Origin: Phoronis australis
Lineage: Eukaryota; Phoronida; Phoronidae
DNA length: 64,000 nucleotides
Assembly (NCBI GenBank): GCA_002633005.1
Contig: NMRA01000490.1
Span: 230,170-294,169 of the forward strand
Direction: 5' to 3'
The first letter of the stretch is position 1; the number at the start of each line of letters is the position of its first letter. The notes below the pieces were generated by a model that worked only from the letters and a program-made list of their open reading frames with translations, did not search any database and had not been told where the DNA came from. Positions 51,033 through 62,421 of this stretch are shown in pieces. The translations under genes and the position numbers were made by a program.

Positions 51033-54000
51033 ATCCCAGTAAAATTACTAGATATGTGCCACTTAACATTTTCGATGTTTATTAATGATTATCTCAACAT
51101 ATCAATTAAATTTCCAATTTCTATATGGCAAATTGTGAATGTGTTTCTTGTTCGACACAAAGCAATTTAAAAATAATTATATTTCACTGCCAAATGGCTA
51201 ACAACGCCATCTGTCTGCAACAATTTCTATATTGTGGTTTAGTTAATTGCTTAAAAAAGCTCGTGGATTTATGTCTCCTTGCTTTTGTAAAGCAAAAACT
51301 GACTGGGGGACACTAAAATTACTGCTTTTACGAAATGATTTATCAAGGAAGACACGATTGAACGTAGCTAACGTTAAAGGGACACTACACCGTGTCTAAG
51401 TCTTTAAGGCCAAAACTACCTGAACTGGTTGTGACTTTTTAAGGTGTTCTGCGTGAGCTTCTGAGGTGGAGGACAGAGCACATTGGGTGTGCCCAGCATG
51501 TTATGACGTCGGCTCTGCACCCAGATAACCCAGATAATTGCGATATTGTTAATAGTTCATATTTTTTAAACGGAAACAGTAAGGTGACGCCAACTGTAAT
51601 GAGTCAGAATCATTTTTGTACCCTCAGCGTCTCCTGACACCGACTGAAGTTGGTCCTTCTTTTTTCTTTTTATCCAGCGCCACCTGGTGCTAGGGGTGAG
51701 GTGCAGGTATCAAAACGAGTCGGGCTCAGACCAGAAGCAACTGTACTACTTTTTGTCTGATCATCAAAATGTTTCATACAGAATAATGTTCAGTAACCCT
51801 CTCCAATCAACAATGGTTAGGAGGAAAAATGAAAATTACTTCAAATTTGCGAGATATCTGCAAGCATAAAGACAGCTTTGAGGATTTACTCCTTGACACT
51901 GTTGGCGTGACTAGTATTGGCGGTGGTGTCGATCGGTATTAATGAAGCAACAACATGTCTTATGGAGTCGCGTAACAAATATAATCAAGTTAATTACGTT
52001 GCTTCCACGTACCTGCTGAATCAACGTTGGACCCGCGTGAAAAAGCTCATTGCACACTTTCTCGCGTTGTGACGTTGAAATGGTACTGTTAACTATTCTT
52101 CGTGTGAATGAAAATGTAAAAATGTTTCGCAGCGATTTAGATTCAGTACACGAACAAATTCATTTACGTCAGTTCTGAAGAAGCCTGCTGCGCCACCTCG
52201 TGTTTTCCTGCGTATATGTAAAATTCAATTACTCTGTCTCGCGGGAACTGGTATGTTGCATGCAGGAGTCTAAACGTTTTCTTTGGAAGTGAAAATTTTG
52301 GGGTTCACTTGGTCGATTTGAATATATTTTATTAAAACGAGGTCCTGAATTTTCAAGTTTCCATGTAAGGTTATGTTGAGTGCTACGCCAACAGGTCAAA
52401 GTTATCCAAATTCACAGTAAGATAAAATATGAATAAAACCGTTGATAAGTCTAAAATATCACCAGCGAGCTCTATTGCGACTGCAAGAAGTGTTCACTTG
52501 CTACATTTCACTACTCGAATGTTTGTGGCTTTCGCATAATAAACCCAAAACAATGTGAACAATGCTCTGTGCACTTTTTTAAAAGTTTATTTTCGAGAAA
52601 ATAATGTTTTTGCCCTGTAATTGCTCTTTGAACCTATTTATACATTTTGTTGTATACTGCTTTTTCTAGCTGAGCTTTTCTCAATCGATTCCTGCTTTCT
52701 TATTAGAAACTTATATTGTTCTGGGGAATTAGTGTTTAATCACCGCTAATGTATTTTTACAAGCTTTGGTTGACAAACAATAAGCAAAGCCGTATAGGTG
52801 AGCATTTCTTCCACTTAAGGCGGGTAAGTGCCATTAAAACATTCTATTACAGTGACTTCTATTGAACGAAACATAAGTAACCGCTTGATCGCATTAGCGA
52901 AGGTTTAGCCATTCTTGTACTCGTGGGATCTCGTGGCAGCTTTTCATTTTTAAAGCCTTAGAATTTCTGTTCTAAACACGGTACACAAACACTCGGCCCC
53001 TGGCTTACATTCAAGCTTAGAAGTTGATTGTTGGTTATGAAAATAGTCGGACTTGTAAGCGCTGGTAGTGTATTCAATTCGCCGACAATATACAAAAGAC
53101 GATATATCCTAAGAATCGCCAATCGCGAATTGATAGTGACTCTCATGGAACTTATATCGCTTGTAGACTGTTGCTTTTATAAGGCATTCACAGCTATAGG
53201 GCATAACATATGACCTATTGTGAAGTAAACGTTGATTAATGAAGATATTGTTAGTTGTGAACCATTATGGTTTTATACTGCGAACAAATCACATTTACTA
53301 GAGACCTATTTTGTAACTGAAAGTGTGCTTTTTTAGAGTTCTAACAAACATTGGCGTATAGTTGTACGGTAACATTGCGGCAGCGGAATAACATTGTAAC
53401 CCGATTGGTTGATCGCCACATTTCGATAATCTATAAGGCTTTTGTGTTCTCGTTATTTGAGCAATGGGACTCCGGCGTCGAGCTTGAAGCCGGGTGTTTT
53501 AGTGTTCTCTACTGAGTAAGGCCCGGGACATGTTGATTAGAACAGGAGGCGCGTATCTGGTGCTGTCCGACTGTCTCGGGTTTATTGCGACTGCATTTGC
53601 TGCCTGGCCAAGAAAGTGAAGTTAAACTTGTGCAAGAATCCAGGAACTCGCTCCAGTTCTTTTGCCTATTCATGAACAGCGGAATCGTTTACAGTTCCTA
53701 ATTAAACAAATCGTCTCCAGAGTCGTCGCTGGTTTCCGTTGAGGAAAACCAGGTTACTCGGCGCTTGTAATATACAAAAGAGGATCCACTGGGAACGCGT
53801 TAAAAGACGTTTAATAGGTAGGCCTGTAAGACGCCATTGACCACTTCTCGGAGCAGTTCGATTGTAATTGGCTCGTCCACGCAACTTGAGGAGACTCTGT
53901 TATATCGATCAAGCGCTACCAGGTTTGGCAAAGTCAAAACAGGTGTAAATTGTACAACTTAAGCGTTCTGGTCGTGCGCGGTCAGTGAGGCCGAATTAAC

Positions 54001-55339
54001 AGGGGGCAAGTTATCGACTTCATGGAACTTGCTCAAAGAGCTTCGTTTCGTAGTGAGCAACTGGAATGGTAACTTTTTCGAAGATTTTCGTGCACTTGTC
54101 TCACCTCATTGAGGAAAGGAAATTTGACCGAGTCCTCTGACTGCGATTGTTTTGATTTCAAGTTAACCTCCTTCATTACCGAACAGTCACTGCGACCATG
54201 ACGGCGACATCTCGTGCAGTAACTCCTGGTGCAAATTATAGGTAATTGAAATAGTAGAACTCGAATAATACGCTTACGTTTTATGCCACCTATAAATTGC
54301 TTAGCTGCTGACACTGAGTGACACCCCCAAATGAGGAGAAGGCCGTAGTTTGGAGAGGGCCTGCCGCACATGGTTCATGGAGAAACACGGGTACAAACGC
54401 TTCCTTTAATCGAAAACTGGCCCGTAGATTGCCGTTCATGCTGCAAAGAGGATTAACACATTCCGCAGCTGGTCCAGTGTTTATTTTCGATCATCGAAAT
54501 TGTACAGTTTCCACTTGTCATGGGTCCACGTACAGACTGTAACAATACGTGAAGACATCTCCAACTCGGACTCTGAGGTACTGCGATGAATAATAAGCAG
54601 GTCTGATCGAAGTGTTGACTCTCACCGGACGTTAAAGGTTATTGCAGTGTGGCTATCTTCCTTCTGTACTATCCTGCTTGTCTTCATACCTTCAAGACCA
54701 TTTCAATCACTAAGCGGCTTCATCGGTTGAAATAGTGCATTTCGGGAACGTCTTCCATATACTTTCCGTCAGGTGTCGTGGTTGTTGACGTCTTCCAAGT
54801 GGTGGTAGGCCTACTGTTTCCTTCGTTTAGGCTTACACCTTCTATTGAAAGGATTTTCACAGAGTTATTACTTTCGGAAAGCCAATTTGAACAAGCCATT
54901 TTTAGAAAGTTAATGGGATGTATTTCTTGTCATTCACTGAATTTATCCAAGTCTTCCGAAGAGTGCTTTTGAGGTATTATAGTGATTGTGACGAACAGGA
55001 GAGAAACATCAAAAAGCTAGAATCACATCTGTGATAAGTTAAACAACTTCTGACACGCAGTGACAACAGATAGCCAAGATTTTCATGCCGCGTTTACTGT
55101 ATATTATGCACTTCGCCAAGTAAGAGTGATTAATTGTCTTCTGCAATTATTAAACTGTCCGTTAGTTCTCGAGAGGCTTCGCTGAGCAAAGCCTTATTTC
55201 AATTACGTGTTAATCTTCATTGTTGACCTCCATGAATATAGGCAGTCAAGAGACACGATACTAATCTCTTGATTTATGAGTTAAATATCGTACAATAATT
55301 GTTATACAACACGACGTGGAGTAATTTCTAAGGTTTAAC
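51033..55339. other. no supported gene; unpaired TTAA-type terminus at 51374; CpG-richer patch about 53380-54000
   Basis: TTAAAGGGACACTACACC at 51374 looks like the left end of a TTAA MITE, but I found no matching right end. The 53380-54000 stretch has more CpG than its flanks (GGCGTCGAGC, GGCGCGTATC) and could be regulatory or a 5' UTR, without a recognisable exon. Confidence 0.35.
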
Positions 55340-55528
55340 ATGGCTGCCGGAGTTGCTGCGAATCTCGCCAACAATATTAACAGGCACGACTCGCCCATGA
55401 TGGGCAGCCGCGACAGCAAGACACTGTCAAAGCAAGTTTCGGTGCTTGTGGAAGGGAAGAAAATCAAAGTCTCCGATCCCGTGCTCCTTCGAACCAAAAC
55501 AGTTGACGACACTTTCCGTCGCATGGAG
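55340..55528 (+). CDS. candidate first coding exon of an unidentified gene
   Basis: ATG in good context (TTTAACATGG, A at -3) opens 63 codons and ends at ATGGAG|GTAAGC, a strong donor, in phase 0. The predicted peptide begins MAAGVAANLANN, is polar in the middle (HDSPMMGSRDSK) and continues with a basic stretch, VEGKKIKVSDPVLL. Base composition is visibly more GC- and CpG-rich than the flanking AT-rich DNA, and codon use looks coding-like (GCC, CTC, GTC). I do not recognise the family and could not place the next exon. This is the best host-gene exon candidate in the window. The open frame continues to 55600 past the donor, which I read as intron. Confidence 0.45.
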
Positions 55529-56833
55529 GTAAGCCTCGTACGCGATACTGGCAACGAATTGCATTATGGGTGCTTCACTGTAGGCGCCATCTTTGAATAA
55601 GTGGTGTTTATCGCAATGAAACTTCAATTTATTTTTATAACTGCACTATTTATTGGTTTTCAATTTTACGAATTTAACACCAGTTTTTATGTACTGTAAA
55701 TGTATTATTTACAAGATCAAGTTCTCGGTGCTATCGATTCTGGAAATCAATTCTATACAGTTGATAGTGTAGTGAATTGATGCTGTTCTGGGCAAATGTT
55801 CAAAAGATCTACAAGATCGATAAGGTGGTGAACATTTCAAGATTAGCCTTAGCATTGATGTCTCATGGGTGTTTTCACTAATATCAATGGTAGATATCTC
55901 AAGAACCAATACCTACTACAACTGCTGCATGTTTATTCCCTCGGATGTATGGATATTACCAGACCAACACTTACCTCGTGTTGCCTAAATTGTTTATGAG
56001 ATATTGCGCCCTGCGCGTTAATTAGTCAGTGAACGCTCTATTAAAACGTGTCCCGTAGCTGATACTTGTCAGTCAAACTCGTTCTAAGAACAACTCACTA
56101 AAACCTCGGACCACTGATTCACCTCCGGAGCGGGGTTTTTTAGTCCGAGCTAAAACCTGGCGGCAGTTACTTTTCTTTTGGTAACTACATAATGCAACTG
56201 ATTTTTTTGCCACTCCTTCTAATAGTTTACCTCACGGTGACCCATGAGTCGGCTTTTCGTTGCACTGAGTTCACTTCAACGATCCTCAACGCAGAATTGC
56301 GTGAGATTACGAGTTCAATTAGTTTGCTGAAGATTGTTTAGAGAGCGCATTAGCCGCAGGGAACAGTTAAGTGGAACAAAGTTGTTACGTTAACTGCTAG
56401 CGGGTCCTCGCAGCTAATTTCCCACCGCCAAAACTGGCTCCTGCCGCTTCTAGCTTCTCTGAGGAAGCTAATATAGTCAGAAGCCAATGCTCTATTCATT
56501 AACACTTGCATCGAGTATTAGAGTGGATTAGATTTAATGGCATGCCGAATGTGTCGCCATGACATTTTCAAATAATCTACTCTCGTGTCTTTTATCTGAT
56601 ATCAAAGACGTGCTGTGTTTCAATGACCGGTAAAATTGAGTCATATTGGTAAGTGCAAAGCGTTTGAATCTGTTTTGGTAAAAAAATGGTGATGATGTTC
56701 ACGGTCCCACGATAACCGATAACCCGGGCTGAGCTACGCTGACACAAGCACTGCCTAGCCTGGGTTTCGTGCTTTGCTTGTAATACGTTGCACATGACGA
56801 TATCTCCCTAAGGCGTGCTGGGATCTACCAAGT
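55529..56833. other. no supported gene; presumed intron or intergenic DNA
   Basis: Following the candidate exon, no acceptor plus coding stretch was recognised. The DNA is AT-rich, with only short frames lacking motifs. Confidence 0.35.
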
Positions 56834-57038
56834 CATCCGAAACACCTCGAGAATTTTTGTAATCTCAAATTGCCCTCGAAAGTAAGTGTTATCTGCACCG
56901 GTGCGAGCTTCAGTCATATTACCAAACATTGTGTCCAGTTAGAAAGTCACATAACGCGATGACTGATGTCCGCACATGCGCAGACAACGTAACTAAAGGA
57001 AATATGAAGCCACGAAACTGCTCGAGGTGTTCCGAATG
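56834..57038. mobile_element. 205-bp nested foldback element (family B)
   Basis: Two inverted-repeat layers nest inside each other. The outer arms are CATCCGAAACACCTCGAG (56834-56851) and its inverted partner ending at 57038 (16 of 18 paired). The inner arms are TATCTGCACCGGTGCG plus CTTCAGTCAT (56890-56917) and the inverted partner at about 56959-56987 (TGACTGATGTCCGCAC then ATGCGCAGACAA). Together they could fold into one long hairpin. The inner arm is shared with 28246-28275, which makes this a dispersed family. It is non-coding. No clear target duplication was found. Confidence 0.65.
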
Positions 57039-57610
57039 CTTTACATTTAACATCCAGAACAGCTCGGGTATCTTCCTAGCCTGAAATGTTAGGCCACGTA
57101 GGCCCTAAATACCCGATTTGTTCCTTGGCCGGATGCAGGCCAGTTATCGAACCTACACCATGTCTTTTTAAATACAGTTACACAGCATATAGTTTTGTAG
57201 TCGGTAAAATGTCGATTTGCTGATGACTGTGTTGGAGTCGATACTCGATCCCGAAATCATGTTACCGATTTCCTGTACGAGAATATTTGAAAATTTCAGA
57301 CTTACTATTCAGTATTTAAATCTAGTTATAGATAGTGATATTCCACGCACATACATTTAACTATGTCTCTTTTATTTTGTGTTGGATATTGTAGTATACG
57401 TTGTTTGGATTAACTGTCGTGTTTACGTCATTAGCGTATGGAAAGCATTGGTTGGCCTTATTATAGAAGATCTATTTTGAGGGAGGAATATATATATAGG
57501 GTAAATGCACTAATCTTTATCACAGCGTTAAGGTATCGCTGTTCTGTGTTCTGAAAATTTTCCTCTTTGAATAAAACGAGTATTGTTAGCTCATGCATGT
57601 GGCTAGTGGT

Positions 57611-57856
57611 CAGTGCGGTGCTTTGTAATCCGTTTTTTCAGTTCTCCGGTTCTCTATTGTAAAATTGCGCCTTGGCTTCGCCGCACGGGTACCCGAGACA
57701 GTACCATGCGATAGCAATCGTGACAGGACTGCCTGCACCCCGGTCCCTCCCCCAACTAACAACTAAAACGAGAACGCAATTGATCAAATAACTCACTCGA
57801 AATTATACCGAGAAGGCAAAATACTCAGGCACCCGCATTAGAGAGCCCCGCCACTG
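57611..57856. mobile_element. possible hAT-like MITE
   Basis: The left end CAGTGCGGTGCTTTGTAATC and the right end read inwards, CAGTGGCGGGGCTCTCTAAT, agree at most positions with one gap. The right end has the CAGTGGCG form common in hAT elements. Flanking 8-mers (CTAGTGGT and AACCTGCG) do not match, so no target duplication supports it. It is offered as a weak candidate only. Confidence 0.3.
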
Positions 57857-59149
57857 AACCTGCGTAGGCCTTCATTCCAGCCGTCTTTCGGAAAAAAGCT
57901 CCAACAAAGACATGTGAAATTGTAAATTGCAATTTTATTAAAAAATGTTTATTCGGTATGTTTAGAATTTGTAATCTACATGTGAACTATTTTTCGTGTA
58001 TTGGGATTTAGCCGATTTTTCAAGTTAGGCCTACTCCCGTCCCAAGGCAGTACCACTCAGGCGCATCTATGGAAACAGTAACGAGCAGCATCTACTGCTG
58101 ATTTTTAGGAAAATCGACATTACGTGAGAATGCACAACTTTGTAGCCCTTGCGTTTAGAACCCTATGAATATGCAGCATCGATTACAGCCAATATTGATC
58201 TTCCCCGAGGAAGCAACAACAGCCGGTTTCAGAAGCTCATCCTCAGATTCACGCATGTGTCGCCATCTAACGTCAATGTAAAGTAGCGATAAGCGACCTC
58301 CTATCCAGCATCTTAGATTGTGGACTAAGCTGCAGTGAAAAGATTGCATTGGAAACTGTTATTGAGGTTCATGGGAGAAAATGCCACATACAATGACGAT
58401 CTATCCGAAAAATTTCAACGGAACTTCAAATGTTGGTAGGCGTATTAGGCTAACGCTAAGCCCCAAAACGGTAACGCACTGATGCCGACTCTTTAACAAT
58501 GCTCTCGATATTTCGCCGCGATTATGAGTTCTTACTTGTAGACAGTGATTTTTGAGAAAGCTCTTAACCTCTTTTGAAAAAACTTCCGACTGTCTTGCCG
58601 AGTTCAGGCTAAAGTCGGATAATGTTCGCACTGGAATAGGTAGTGCAATAACCCCCCGCGCTGCTTTCTCAATCAGAAAATAATTATGCCAAGCTACCCG
58701 TATTATTTGGATTAATAACGATTTCTTGGCTGGTGAAGAATTGACAATTCTGTATTTCTTCGAACCAAGCTCATTAATTTTCTGGAATCATTAACTTCCT
58801 AACAACTTGTGTGTGTTATGGTGGTCAAGCCAGTCTCGCCATCTGGTGACTTGCACAGGTTGATGTCAGCCTCCGAATCGGTACGAGTCCGCCAGAAGTC
58901 GTAAATTATGCAACTAGTTTCAATTCTAGGTAATAACGAGAACACAGTGGCATTTGGAACTACAAGCCAATGTGAGATTCATGCACTTGTTACTATCGTA
59001 TATGCGCATTTTAAACCCATAAACTGCACCAAGTCCTATTTTCGGAATGACGTAACCTCCAATTAGGAATTTTGTGTCATCTTGTTCTATAGCGAGTGTT
59101 TCTGGCTTCCTGGTACCAGTTAAACCAAAAAACAACTGAGGCAAAAGAG
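57857..59149. other. no supported gene
   Basis: Only short motif-free frames, mainly on the minus strand, are present in this interval. Confidence 0.35.
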
Positions 59150-59463
59150 GTGCTGTCGCTTACAACGGGCTGGGGATTGCCGTCGCGAACGCGACAAATG
59201 TCCACGTCTTCAAACAGAATTACTGGGACTTTGTGCGTGGTTCGTTACTGTGGACCTCAGCTCATTACTATTTCACTCTATTTTATTTTATTTATTTAAC
59301 AAATTTTACTAATTTTAAACTAATTCACTTTATTAGCTTTTCGATCTAATTGTACATAGCTGTCTGTATTTTATTTCATGTAATTATTTCTGACTGGTCC
59401 CACTTGAAAATTAGTGTATACACTGAAGGGGTCTTTTAAAGAAGTTTAAATAAATAAATAAAT
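59150..59463 (+). mobile_element. 3' remnant of a non-LTR retrotransposon with A-rich tail
   Basis: A damaged frame ending near 59260 reads RTRQM, then VVRYCGPQL, which resembles the ORF2 C-terminal motif (VRYxGPxLWN) of CR1/L2/RTE-type LINEs. It is followed by a T/A-rich 3' UTR and a tail of TAAA repeats (TTTAAATAAATAAATAAAT, about 59444-59463). No reverse-transcriptase core remains. It points in the opposite direction to the 31.1-kb element and has a different tail, so it is another family or subfamily. Confidence 0.5.
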
Positions 59464-62098
59464 ACTCAGTTTAGGGATAACCGCCTTCTCTTAGGCGCAT
59501 GCACCTATACATCACTTGAGTATAAAGTACATTAAAAATTTGCAACACACGTGGGAGTGGCGGGTATACAAATAGACGAGAAAAGACTATTTGTTTATAA
59601 AATTCCTGTGAATCATAACTTAAATTATAACCTTATTTGTGTTTAGGAAATGAAAATAGGAATTTCTTAAAAACGAAATTAACACTCCGACAGGTGAGGT
59701 TAGCGGCTGTTGACAATAGTTTCGTCTTAGGCTATATTTAGTATTGAAGACAAACAATAGGTAGCGCAGTAAGCATTGCACTAAGCATTGATTTATTAAA
59801 CTAGCATGTTAACGATAGTTTTTGCGAATATTCGGCCTATTTGTTTTTTGTGTTTGCTTCTGTTAAAAATCTATAAGCAGAGTAAATTAGATGTCATATG
59901 TTTAGTTTTGTTCGCATCGACTGTGCGAAATTTTAGAAGTCAGAATGAGTACTTAGTTCTTATTGGATAATGATAACGAGTCTCGCCATAAATGGAGTGT
60001 GATACCAAAAAGCTGACCGATGTGTGATCTGGATGTTGTTTTGTGAAACATTTTGGTATGCCATGTGCTAGTTTGTTTGAAGCAATCTTTGGACTGCGAC
60101 ATGGCTTCAGACAAGGACGATTTAGAAAGTCGCGAAGGGTCTGAATCGACAGTAAGTTTTAGCAGGCGTATATGTTGCCTGCAACCAACCATGCGCATGT
60201 CTCATTCATTAGTTGCCCGTTTCTGTATCGCATCGGGACTAAGCATTTTGATTTTGATTTTGCCCGCTCATCACATCAACACTGTATGCGCAAAATTTCG
60301 TTAGGCGAATTGCCAGTTTTGAGTCTTGGTCAATTTGTAACTTTGTAGACGTAGTCGGGCTACAGACTCGATTTATTCGATCTCCCACCAGCAGTTTTGC
60401 TATAGACTGTAGGCAACTTATTGCCTGTAGGGCGTTTTAATCTAATCAAAGAGTTTTGATTTGTTTTTGATGTGTCTAGCTCACTTAGTGTTGATTTAAG
60501 GATCAACCTCTTGATCAAATTATTTCTTTTCCAATTAATTTGCCATTGCAGGCTTATAATATGGCTGACAATGTTGATATACTTGTTTTATCATTTCATT
60601 CTATTCCATTATTTCTTTGAGAGAAAATGAACTTAATTTAACTTTTGATGAAGCGAACTCATTTTTAGAAACCAAACAGTTAAAATATCACGAAGCTCAG
60701 TCTACGACATTGCAATTAATTTCTGTAAGTGTGTTATTGGTACAGTCACCCCTTATGTTCAAAGCTGCCAGTCGCTCAACACAGAAAGAAGTTAGATCAG
60801 TGTTGACGATAAGCAGAATTGATGACGCCAACAGTTTTTATACAAATCTATTGAAGAAGGTTTGATGAAACTGGCCGAGTACTTAATGTTCAGCTATCAT
60901 GATCGGATCTCTGCACAAGTTCAAAAAGATGTCATTAGTAACGGGAATGAAACCCTAAAATAGATTCTGGCCGACTGGTCACCCGTGACATGAATTTTAT
61001 GAGCTTAGTCTGAGGAAATAACAAACAGCTTGTCCTTTTCAAGCCCAAAAGTCACTTTTTTGGACTCGGGAGCAATTTGAGACTAATTTCATAACGGCAA
61101 GTGGTCTAAACAAAACATGATTTTTTGACAGCTAAATACACAAGCTTAATGCCAGTTTAGTGCTGGTTTTAGAAATAGAAATTTTGTAAAACACAATCCA
61201 CCCCATTTTCACTTGGCAATTTGTGAACGTGGTCAATGAGGTTAAACTTTTTATTTCTTGTGGGAAGGTACGGGATGTGCTACTGTGACTAATAATTTAT
61301 ACACCGTCAATCCTATCAGGAATGCCAGGTGGGAAAGATTAAGGTCTTACCAGCTGTACACCTGAACTGTTTCTTTTTATGTTGATATCACATGCAATAT
61401 GGTTTAACTCATCAATAATAAAGTCATTTGTAGAAAGTTCAAATGCAATTGGACTGTTGTTGTGATTTACTTGTGGATTAAATGCATTTGGTAGAAATTC
61501 TGAGCTCTTTTAATGAAATCTAGTCTGAACCAGGCACACGTACGGTAGTGTAGCACTAAGCCTTGAACAATTAGGCCTACTTACACACTCAGTGTCAATT
61601 TGGTGTTATGAAATGTTGAAGTTTATTATTTGATAAACTACAGACACCTTGGTAGCCATTAATTAACACTTTTTAAAAGATAAAATCATTAAATTAACTT
61701 TATGAGATACAATCATCAAATTCTAAAACCACAGTAACTTATTACGTTATCTCGTTATCTCGTATTGTGTCACGATAAGATAATAACGAATTGTTATTAT
61801 AAGGTTTAAGAGCGATTGTGTTGTCTTCACTGCCCAAGCCGCTCGCTGTTGCAGTTGTATGAAACATGCTAAATTGTGTCATTTTTTGGATGCCATTTTA
61901 ACAATCACTTGTAACAGTCCAATGTCATTTGACTAAACCAAGCAATGTGGACTTTCAAACACTGCCATTGGGTTATTTACGTCACAGTGTCATTTACTTG
62001 AAGTATTTTTTGAAGATTTTTAAATTACATTCCTCAACTAGACTCAGTAACATCAACTACCTAGCAACTGGTACTTAAGAAATTCATTGTGTCAGTTA
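59464..62098. other. no supported gene apart from a tentative exon at 60101
   Basis: Besides 60101-60151, a segment at 60622-60724 has a pyrimidine-rich acceptor and a GTAAGT donor, but its phase does not join the 60101 exon. A short imperfect hairpin built from TTATCTCG repeats lies at about 61744-61792. Confidence 0.35.
60101..60151 (+). CDS. tentative first coding exon (17 codons)
   Basis: ATG (context CGACATGG) encodes MASDKDDLESREGSEST, an acidic, Ser-rich start, and ends at ACA|GTAAGT, a consensus donor, in phase 0. Such short polar N-terminal exons are common in animal nuclear proteins. The following DNA turns AT-rich. A possible exon at 60622-60724 (acceptor TTTCTTTGAG, donor GTAAGT) needs a different phase, so the two are not joined directly. 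No family is recognised. Confidence 0.35.
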
Positions 62099-62102
62099 TT
62101 AA

Positions 62103-62417
62103 AGGGATACTAAACCCTGTTTTGATGATTTCAGCCAATCCTTCATCATCTGCTTATGCATCATTGGCGTCAATCTTGAAAGATAGAAACAGGAATCCAC
62201 TAAAACCGCCCAGTGTCACAGATTGGATAGTATGGTTGTTGAGGGGAGGTCTTCCCCGACAGCTGTAATTTGCTAAAAGTGTAGGTTACGCTTTCCCGTT
62301 TAGCGGACATCGAAAGAAGTTCTCAAATTTTCCTCCAATCTTTTGAGGGTTGCCGAGGGTTATAGAGCATTATTTTGTTTCAGGGAATTAGATGGGAATG
62401 TTGGGTTTGGTATCCTT
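62103..62417. mobile_element. TTAA-flanked MITE (315 bp)
   Basis: TTAA occurs exactly on both sides (62099-62102 and 62418-62421). The left end AGGGATACTAAACCC and the right end read inwards, AAGGATACCAAACCC, agree at 13 of 15 positions. The interior is non-coding. A TTAA target plus an AGGG-type start suits Kolobok- or piggyBac-like elements. The terminal sequence differs from that of the 3.1-kb element at 24212, so it belongs to another family. Confidence 0.8.
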
Positions 62418-62421
62418 TTAA

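Noticed and set aside
51374-51400. TTAAAGGGACACTACACC, like a TTAA transposon end
   Set aside because: No inverted partner with TTAA was found downstream, so no element can be bounded.
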